Below, in pieces: positions 57,675-64,000 of a stretch of DNA of 64,000 nt (position 1 is its first letter; every line of letters starts with the position of its first letter). Source of the stretch: Psychrobacter sanguinis (GTDB lineage Bacteria > Pseudomonadota > Gammaproteobacteria > Pseudomonadales > Moraxellaceae); NCBI RefSeq assembly GCF_020736705.1, contig NZ_CP085990.1, positions 992,001-1,056,000 of the forward strand, written 5' to 3'. The translations under genes were made by a program, and so were the position numbers. The notes under the pieces were generated by a model. It worked only from the letters and a program-made list of their open reading frames with translations, made no database searches and was not told the origin of the DNA.

Positions 57675-59099
57675 TCAAGCACGACGGCGGAACAGCGAGC
57701 GAATCAATAAAGCCAAGACAATCAGACCCGCAATAATGCCTAAGCTGGCTAGCCAACCGGCGTTTTTAATCAAAAAAGGGGCACTGTCACCTCGTTTTAG
57801 CTGTCCGTTAATGTCATCAGCCGATACTTTACTGTTTGATAAACCACCAAAAGTAGTACGAACGTAATTGACCACTTGCGCCATCTCTTCTGCGCTCAGC
57901 TCGTCTTTAAAGCCTGGCATTCTAGGGCGGGTATTGGGCACTTGTTGAATGCCATGGGCGACCACACTGATGACAGGCGCAGGATTGTCTCGTCTGAGAC
58001 TTGAGATACCAACAATAGGCGCATAACCAGCATCAGGCTGACCATAACCGTTGACCCCGTGGCAACTTGCACATTGATTAAGATACAAAGATTCACTTGG
58101 CGATTTGGCTTGGGCCTTGGCTTGCTTCAGATAATCCATCTGTGCCAATAGGTCAAAAGTCATATTGGGACTATGTTCACTCGGTAAGGCTGCAGTATTA
58201 ACTGGCTGTATAGTGTCTTCGGTGGTAATGGCAGGCACCACTTTTAGATAGCTGGCGATGGCATTTAAATCCTTGTCGCTAAGATAGCGGGTGCTGTTAT
58301 ATACCACCTCATTCATAGGACCTGAAGCCACCGCTTTTTGATGAATTTTACCTTGACGCAAATAAGTGACAATTTCTGCCTCACTCCAGCTGCCGATACC
58401 ACTGCTGGCATCAGGCGTGATATTGGGTGCATACCAATTGCCTAACATAGAGCCACTCAGGTATTTGTTCATGTCATAACCTAAGGTGGCATTGCGCGGC
58501 GTATGACAAGTACCGCAGTGGGCTAGGTTATCAACCAAATATTGACCATATTTTTGGGTATCATTTAAGCCATCACGGGCTTGCCATTTGGGCATATTGA
58601 CTATATTCCAACCCAGCATCACGGTACGAATGTTAAAGGGGAAGGGCAGTTGAGTCTTATGTTCTGGTGCTTCATCTACCGCAGGCACCGTCTGGAAGTA
58701 GGCAAATAAGGCCGAGATATCCTCATCGGTCATGGCGTTATAATCAGGATAGGGCATGGCCGGATATAGGTGATGAGTAGGTGATTTACCTTTGGTTAGG
58801 GCTTTTTTGAAGTCTTGTTCGGTGTAGTTGCCGATACCATATTTTATCGAGGGGGTAATGTTGGTGGCATAAATGGTGCCCATAGGCGCCTCTACTGCTA
58901 CGCCGCCTGAATAGTCCTCTTTATGACAGCCCATACAGTCCGCTTGACGTGCCACATAAGCGCCGCGATTGACCAACTCACTTTGACTGGCATTGTGAGA
59001 GGGCATCATTTCAGGAGCAGCATGGGCAAAGCTTATAGGTAGGCTGAGCGAGGTGCCCAATAATGTGGCCAATACCATAGGGTGGGCCGGAGACAGCAC
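57675..59099 (-). CDS. Three-haem cytochrome c, membrane-anchored
   Basis: Periplasmic cytochrome c of about 474 residues with three CXXCH haem sites: CMGCH (about 55), CGTCH (about 196) and CASCH (about 342). It ends in a transmembrane helix and basic tail (LASLGIIAGLIVLALLIRSLFRRRA). The layout matches the cytochrome subunits of membrane-bound alcohol, gluconate and related dehydrogenases, which pass electrons to ubiquinone. The 5' end is doubtful: the GTG at 59099 and the ATG at 59078 lack ribosome binding sites, while an ATG at 59170 has a fine one but runs into a stop after ten codons in another frame. It heads the flavin oxidase-cytochrome cluster. Confidence 0.83.
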   Translation of the reverse strand: MLSPAHPMVLATLLGTSLSLPISFAHAAPEMMPSHNASQSELVNRGAYVARQADCMGCHKEDYSGGVAVEAPMGTIYATNITPSIKYGIGNYTEQDFKKALTKGKSPTHHLYPAMPYPDYNAMTDEDISALFAYFQTVPAVDEAPEHKTQLPFPFNIRTVMLGWNIVNMPKWQARDGLNDTQKYGQYLVDNLAHCGTCHTPRNATLGYDMNKYLSGSMLGNWYAPNITPDASSGIGSWSEAEIVTYLRQGKIHQKAVASGPMNEVVYNSTRYLSDKDLNAIASYLKVVPAITTEDTIQPVNTAALPSEHSPNMTFDLLAQMDYLKQAKAQAKSPSESLYLNQCASCHGVNGYGQPDAGYAPIVGISSLRRDNPAPVISVVAHGIQQVPNTRPRMPGFKDELSAEEMAQVVNYVRTTFGGLSNSKVSADDINGQLKRGDSAPFLIKNAGWLASLGIIAGLIVLALLIRSLFRRRA

Positions 59100-59137
59100 G
59101 GTACTACGGCGTAAGCTGCCGATAACAGAGCTTATAG

Positions 59138-59170
59138 CTAAGCTAGTAAATAGGGGGCAATAGGCTTCAT
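59138..59170 (-). other. Ten-codon ORF with strong ribosome binding site, possible true start of the cytochrome gene
   Basis: On the minus strand GAGGAAGTT precedes ATG 59170, which reads MKPIAPYLLA then TAG. The cytochrome frame is open through this region, and one extra base in the five-base homopolymer (59153-59157) would join the two. A sequencing error, a recent frameshift or slippage-based switching are possible. Confidence 0.45.
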
Positions 59171-59652
59171 AACTTCCTCATTGGGCTAGCAAATAGTGCT
59201 GGCTTAAGGGGTGGATAAGAGTAACAACATACAAGTAAGGGTTAATTTAGATCAAAACCAAGGAATAGACCCTTCCCTTAATATCAGTAACCAGGAAAGG
59301 TTGGCAGCAAGCCAATTAAAAGAAGATTTTTGAATTGAACAAAGCGGTTAGGGAAGGGTGGTACGCTACAGCACTATAAAATCAGCATACATAATGCTTG
59401 TTATTAATCCTTTATCGCCCGTGTCATCCTTGTTTTTAAGCTAATTTGAGAAAAGCTTAAGGGTCATCTAGTTATGACCTTACTGAAATTTAACAGGTTT
59501 GTAAATACATGACAAATTAGGTTAACAATTCCTAAACGAAGTTGCTTTAGAGGATATACACTAAGGGGTCGATATCAGATGATTTAGTTTATCACTCTCT
59601 TAAAATGGCCCTGATAAATCTAGAGTAAAAGCACTAGCTTGTTTAAATAAAA
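59171..59652. other. Intergenic region upstream of the cytochrome cluster
   Basis: About 480 bases that hold an FNR/ANR-like site (listed separately) and otherwise no recognised gene. Confidence 0.4.
59232..59245. promoter_or_regulatory. Candidate FNR/ANR binding site
   Basis: TTAATTTAGATCAA, one base from the consensus TTGATNNNNATCAA. It lies 62 bases upstream of the ATG at 59170, a typical activator position for oxygen-responsive control. Confidence 0.5.
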
Positions 59653-59684
59653 AGCAGCACTTTAGCGGAGGCCAAAGTGCTGCT
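59653..59684 (-). terminator. Intrinsic terminator after fhs
   Basis: AGCAGCACTTT pairs with AAAGTGCTGCT. On the minus strand it is followed by TTTTTATTT, 23 bases beyond the fhs stop. Confidence 0.85.
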
Positions 59685-59706
59685 CATAAGTCATACAAAT
59701 CGGATA

Positions 59707-61416
59707 TCAAAATAGTCCGGTAATATGGCCCTGTTCGTCGACATCAATGCGTTCGGCAGATGGTATTTTAGGCAATCCTGGCATTTTCATGATGGGACCA
59801 CATATCACCACAATAAACCCTGCACCATTAGAGATACTGATGTCTCGCACATGAATGTTGAATCCTGTCGGTCTGCCCAAAAGTGAGGCATCATCACTAA
59901 GTGAATATTGAGTTTTTGCAATACAAATAGGCATTTTGTCTAATTGTAACGTTTCCAAACGCTTGATTTTCGATTTGGCCGTGGCGCTAATATCAATGTC
60001 ATTGGCACCATATACCCGCTGGGCAATGGTACGAATTTTATGTTCAATAAGCATGTCTGTGTCGTAAGCAAACTTAAATTCGCTCTCGCGCTGATCGCAG
60101 TCTTCGACTAACTGAATCAACAGTTTGGCAAGGGCTTCGCCACCCGCACCACCTTTCTCCCATACTTGAGTTAACGCCACGTCTACTTTTAAGCGCTTGC
60201 AGGCTTTGCGTACCATTTCAATTTCGGCATCGGTATCACTTTCAAATTGGTTGATGGCCACCACCACAGGTAGACCAAATACCTCTTTTAAGTTTTCGAT
60301 ATGCTTGGTTAAGTTGGGTAAACCTTGCTCTAGGGCCGTCAAATCTTCCTCTTTAAGTGTATCCTTGGCAGCGCCTCCGTTGTATTTTAAAGCGCGAATA
60401 GTAGCCACAACGACTGCAGCATTGGGGGTCAGTCCTGACAGACGACATTTAATATCACAGAATTTCTCTGCTCCCAAATCTGCCCCAAAGCCGGCCTCAG
60501 TCAAGGTATAATCAGCCAAGTGCATGGCAGTACGTGTCGCAATCACTGAGTTACAGCCATGAGCGATATTGGCGAATGGACCGCCATGTAAAATGGCAGG
60601 TGTGCCTTCAATCGTCTGTACCAGATTGGGTTTGATGGCTTCTTTTAATAAAGCCGCCATGGCGCCATGAGCCTTTAAATCTTTGGCATAAACGGGTTTC
60701 TTATCTTTGGTATAGGCGACCAAAATGTCCCCCAAACGCTGTTTAAGGTCAGCCAAGTCTTTGGCCAAACAAAAGACCGCCATTACCTCCGAAGCCACAG
60801 TAATGTCAAAACCATCTTCGCGCATCACACCATCAGCCGAACGGCCCATACCACTAACGATGTTACGCAATTGACGGTCGTTCATGTCTACTGCGCGGCG
60901 CCACAATACTTGTTTTGGGTCGATGTTAAGCTCATTACCCTGGTAAATGTGATTGTCTAGCATGGCAGCCAATAAGTTATTGGCGGCACTAATGGCATGC
61001 AAATCACCGGTAAAGTGTAGGTTAATGTCCTCCATCGGCAATACTTGAGCATAGCCGCCACCGGCAGCCCCGCCTTTAATCCCAAACACAGGGCCAATAG
61101 ACGGTTCGCGCAGTGCCACAATGGTTCGCTTGCCATCATTGTTCTGCTGATGGACTCGGTTTAGTGCATCGGCTAGACCAATAGTCACTGTGGTTTTCCC
61201 CTCACCTGCTGGGGTGGGGTTAATGGCAGTCACCAGTATCAATTTGCTGTTCTGTGATTTCGCTGGTTTTTCAAACACGTCATTGGGATTGATCTTTGCT
61301 TTGTAGTGGCCGTAAGGTTCAATCTTATCGGCCGACAAGCCTATCTTCTCTGCAATTTCGATAATGGGTCTTAGGGTCGCTTTTTGGGCAATCTCAATGT
61401 CGCTAGCTACGGTCAT
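59707..61416 (-). CDS. fhs: Formate--tetrahydrofolate ligase
   Basis: Makes 10-formyl-tetrahydrofolate from formate, ATP and tetrahydrofolate, feeding one-carbon metabolism. It is 569 residues, close to the usual 555. The ATP-binding loop is [18 protein letters not shown] (about 67-84), followed by [38 protein letters not shown], the family's most conserved block. [18 protein letters not shown] and [17 protein letters not shown] come later, and [20 protein letters not shown] closes it. Many gammaproteobacteria rely on FolD alone, so fhs adds a route from formate. It appears monocistronic with its own terminator. Confidence 0.97.
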   Translation of the reverse strand: MTVASDIEIAQKATLRPIIEIAEKIGLSADKIEPYGHYKAKINPNDVFEKPAKSQNSKLILVTAINPTPAGEGKTTVTIGLADALNRVHQQNNDGKRTIVALREPSIGPVFGIKGGAAGGGYAQVLPMEDINLHFTGDLHAISAANNLLAAMLDNHIYQGNELNIDPKQVLWRRAVDMNDRQLRNIVSGMGRSADGVMREDGFDITVASEVMAVFCLAKDLADLKQRLGDILVAYTKDKKPVYAKDLKAHGAMAALLKEAIKPNLVQTIEGTPAILHGGPFANIAHGCNSVIATRTAMHLADYTLTEAGFGADLGAEKFCDIKCRLSGLTPNAAVVVATIRALKYNGGAAKDTLKEEDLTALEQGLPNLTKHIENLKEVFGLPVVVAINQFESDTDAEIEMVRKACKRLKVDVALTQVWEKGGAGGEALAKLLIQLVEDCDQRESEFKFAYDTDMLIEHKIRTIAQRVYGANDIDISATAKSKIKRLETLQLDKMPICIAKTQYSLSDDASLLGRPTGFNIHVRDISISNGAGFIVVICGPIMKMPGLPKIPSAERIDVDEQGHITGLF

Positions 61417-61470
61417 ACTTAGGCCTCAATTAAAGAATCATATAGGAAACAATTAAAAGGTTTAATTCAA

Positions 61471-64000
61471 TTACTCTGTCTTACCATGCGGACGCAACCA
61501 TTTAGCAAACCAGTTAGAGATGTCATCCATAAACGTATAAACCATCGGAATAACAATCAAACTTAAGAAGGTTGAAGTCACTAGACCACCCAAGACAGCG
61601 GCCGCCATTGGACGCCGGAAAGTAGAGTCTACATCGCCCAAGCCAAATATCAGCGGTAGCATACCGGCACCCATAGCAATAGTGGTCATAATAATAGGTC
61701 TAGCCCGTTTACGACAAGCATCTAGTAAGGCATCAAAGCGGCTTAATCCATGCTCACGTTCGGCCAAAATAGCGTAATCCACCAATAAAATAGAGTTTTT
61801 GGTAGCGATACCCATTAGCATGATAAAACCAATCATCGATGGCATGGATAAACTACTATTGGTAAGTACTAAGCCTACGAAGGCACCGCCAATAGACAAA
61901 GGTAATGCCATAAGAATAGTGAAGGGTTGAAGCACCTTACCGAAAAGTAAAACGAGCACTCCAAAGATACAGATAATACCTACACTCATGGCAATCACAA
62001 AGCCACCAAACAGTTCTGACATACTCTCAGCCTGACCTTGGTCAATGATTGAAATACCATCTGGAATATTCTGTTCTTGTAATGATGGTAAGCTTTTAAC
62101 CGCTTTCACCAAGCCACCTAATTCACCACTCGCGACTTGAACTGTAATGGTAATCGCACGCTCACGGTCAAAACGTAAAATTTCAGAAGGACCGGTACCA
62201 AAAGACAGATCTGCCACTTCACTTACCCGTGCCCCTTCACTGCCTGAACTGGGCACAAATAAGTCGCCTAATTGACTGACATTGTTTTTGGCTTCTTCAG
62301 GTAAACGTACCACGATAGGGACCTGACGCGTGTCTAAATTCAGCTTCGACAAACGCTGTTCATAATCCCCTAGGGTGGCCACTCGTAATGTATCGGCAAC
62401 CCCTTGAGTGGTGGCACCTTGGTCCGCCATGGCGATACGATTAGGTATAATAGATAGCTCTTGACGGGGTAAGCTGCGGTCACTGGTGACACTGCCTGCT
62501 TCAGGAATAGAGCGAATTTCGGTCATTACCTGTTGTGCCATTTGCTCTAATATCTCTGGATTAGTACTGGTCAGCGCAAAACTATAACCAGCTTCACCGC
62601 CACTAGACAAACCAATATCAAAGCGAGCACTGGGTACACTGGCCAAAGCGTCAGTAATTTGGCGCTCAATTTCAAGCTTAGTAGGACGGGTCCCACGAGG
62701 CTCGAGCACAATATCAACACTGGCAGCATTTGAAACACTGCCCGAACTTGAGCTAGAATCTAAGCTGGCTTGTTGCGGGTCGCCTACCACGCTTAAGACA
62801 CTTTGTACCCCAGGTATTTGCGACACACGAGCTTCAACCATTTTAGTAATGCGGCTAGTGTCTTCTAAGCTGGCGTCTGGAGTTAACTCGATACCAACGC
62901 GGGTTTGATCAATGTCATTTTCAGGAATAAAGGTTGTCGGTAAAAGTTTCACCAACGTCAATGAGGCAAAAAACAGCAGTAAGGTAGTGCCTAAAGTGAG
63001 CCAGCGATGACGTAGTGTCCAGCCGACAGTCTTTAAGTAACCTTGCATTATACGTCCGCTTTTTTCGACATGATTTTTCTCAGGACGTAATACGTAGGCG
63101 GCCATCATAGGCGTGACTAAGCGAGCCACCATCAGTGAGGCAAAGATAGAAATAGCAGCTGTCCAACCAAATTGACGGAAAAACTGACCCACGATACCAT
63201 TCATAAAAGCAGTGGGTAAAAACACAGCGATTAAGGTAAAAGTAGTGGCCACAACCGCTAAGCCAATTTCATCAGCCGCTTCCATTGCTGCTTGATAAGG
63301 TGTTTTACCCATTCGCAAGTGACGTATGATGTTTTCTACTTCAACGATGGCATCATCAACCAGTACCCCTACGACCAGCGATAAAGCCAGTAAACTAATG
63401 ATGTTTAAACTAAAATCAAATAAGTACATACCTAAGAAAGTAGGGATAACTGACAAGGGTAGGGCAACCGCAGCGACAATAGTGGCACGCACGTTGCGTA
63501 AGAATAAGAACACGACTACCACTGCTAATAAGCCGCCTTCAATTAGCATTCGTAATGAGGCTTTATAATCTTCTTCAACCGGTGTTGCCCGGTCGAATAC
63601 TTTAGAGATGGTATAATTGGGCATCTCTTTTTGTAATTCAGCCAATTCGGCATCGACCAACTTTACAATCTCAACTTCACTGGCACCACGAGAACGAGTG
63701 ACGTTGAAAGCCACTACGGTTTGTCCATCAAGTTTGGTAATGGAGCTAGGATCAGCAGTACCATCGGTGATGGTAGCCAAATCACCTAAACGCTGATTTC
63801 CGCCTGTGGGTAGGGCAATCTGTAAGTCATTAAGTTCACGTGCATTACTGACCGCACCCAATACACGAATGTTTTGTTTGCTACTGCCGACTTCAGACTC
63901 ACCGCCTGAGCTGTCTTGTTGAATACCAGTAATCTGTTCTGAAAGCTGAGTAATCGGTAATCTAAGCGCGTTGAGACTAAGCGGATCTACCTCAACACTA
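61471..64000 (-). CDS. RND efflux pump permease subunit, amino end beyond the window
   Basis: Inner-membrane drug/proton antiporter of the HAE-1 RND family; 843 residues are visible and the frame stays open to the right edge, so the amino-terminal 150-200 residues are missing. The proton-relay pair is seen in LVVGVLVDDAIVEVENIIRHLRMG. The RND motif DEIGLAVVATTFTLIAVFLPTAFMNG follows, then a second periplasmic domain (FIPENDIDQTRVGIELTPDAS). A Ser/Gly-rich loop (SLDSSSSSGSVSNAASV) interrupts it. The carboxyl helices contain FIMLMGIATKNSILLVDYA and AGMLPLIFGLGD. Its adaptor gene should lie beyond the edge. Confidence 0.92.
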   Translation of the reverse strand, partial: SVEVDPLSLNALRLPITQLSEQITGIQQDSSGGESEVGSSKQNIRVLGAVSNARELNDLQIALPTGGNQRLGDLATITDGTADPSSITKLDGQTVVAFNVTRSRGASEVEIVKLVDAELAELQKEMPNYTISKVFDRATPVEEDYKASLRMLIEGGLLAVVVVFLFLRNVRATIVAAVALPLSVIPTFLGMYLFDFSLNIISLLALSLVVGVLVDDAIVEVENIIRHLRMGKTPYQAAMEAADEIGLAVVATTFTLIAVFLPTAFMNGIVGQFFRQFGWTAAISIFASLMVARLVTPMMAAYVLRPEKNHVEKSGRIMQGYLKTVGWTLRHRWLTLGTTLLLFFASLTLVKLLPTTFIPENDIDQTRVGIELTPDASLEDTSRITKMVEARVSQIPGVQSVLSVVGDPQQASLDSSSSSGSVSNAASVDIVLEPRGTRPTKLEIERQITDALASVPSARFDIGLSSGGEAGYSFALTSTNPEILEQMAQQVMTEIRSIPEAGSVTSDRSLPRQELSIIPNRIAMADQGATTQGVADTLRVATLGDYEQRLSKLNLDTRQVPIVVRLPEEAKNNVSQLGDLFVPSSGSEGARVSEVADLSFGTGPSEILRFDRERAITITVQVASGELGGLVKAVKSLPSLQEQNIPDGISIIDQGQAESMSELFGGFVIAMSVGIICIFGVLVLLFGKVLQPFTILMALPLSIGGAFVGLVLTNSSLSMPSMIGFIMLMGIATKNSILLVDYAILAEREHGLSRFDALLDACRKRARPIIMTTIAMGAGMLPLIFGLGDVDSTFRRPMAAAVLGGLVTSTFLSLIVIPMVYTFMDDISNWFAKWLRPHGKTE

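Overview
The window looks like the replication-origin region of a gammaproteobacterial chromosome, most likely Moraxellaceae and close to Psychrobacter. This is inferred from gene order, protein flavour and moderate-to-low GC, not from a search. The core is the classical pair of divergent clusters. On the minus strand lie dnaA-dnaN-recF-gyrB (about 9.5-17.0 kb). On the plus strand lie rpmH-rnpA-yidD-yidC-mnmE (about 18.3-23.2 kb). Between them is a 1.3-kb gene-free stretch with at least three perfect DnaA boxes, several near matches and an AT-rich patch, which is the likely oriC. Twelve perfect or near-perfect parS (ParB-binding) palindromes are scattered from 9.4 to 35.1 kb, many inside coding sequences. 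The parAB genes are not in the window.

Left arm (0-9.3 kb): a BCCT transporter whose start region has an in-frame stop, a PatB/MalY-type C-S lyase, a GNAT acetyltransferase, an AEC permease, an AT-rich SAM methyltransferase, a small membrane protein overlapping or coupled to a crotonase-family gene, rlmF and mntP.

Right arm (23-41 kb): nrdR, ribD, ribE, fmt, rsmB, a PHA-granule-type protein, thrC, dprA, tsaC, a TIGR01777 epimerase, a lone lipoprotein adaptor, grpE, dnaK and bioF. The ribD-ribE gap holds a second dense cluster of DnaA boxes, parS-like palindromes and an AT-rich tract, resembling a small copy of an origin or a DnaA-titration site.

Far right (42-64 kb): three tandem paralogous outer-membrane beta-barrel genes, each with a near-identical terminator; an nfeD-qmcA membrane pair; a phytase-like esterase without a signal peptide; a thiamine-diphosphate 2-oxoacid decarboxylase; hemN; an EamA transporter; and comM. 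A lipoprotein gene is bracketed by a second, diverged copy of the comM 3' end. Next come a likely periplasmic respiratory module (three-haem cytochrome c, Tat-exported flavin amine oxidase, lipoprotein cytochrome c) with a near-FNR/ANR box upstream, then fhs and the 3' part of an RND efflux pump cut by the window edge.

No tRNA, rRNA, CRISPR array, insertion sequence or phage gene was recognised. All assignments come from reading motifs and context; no database search was made.
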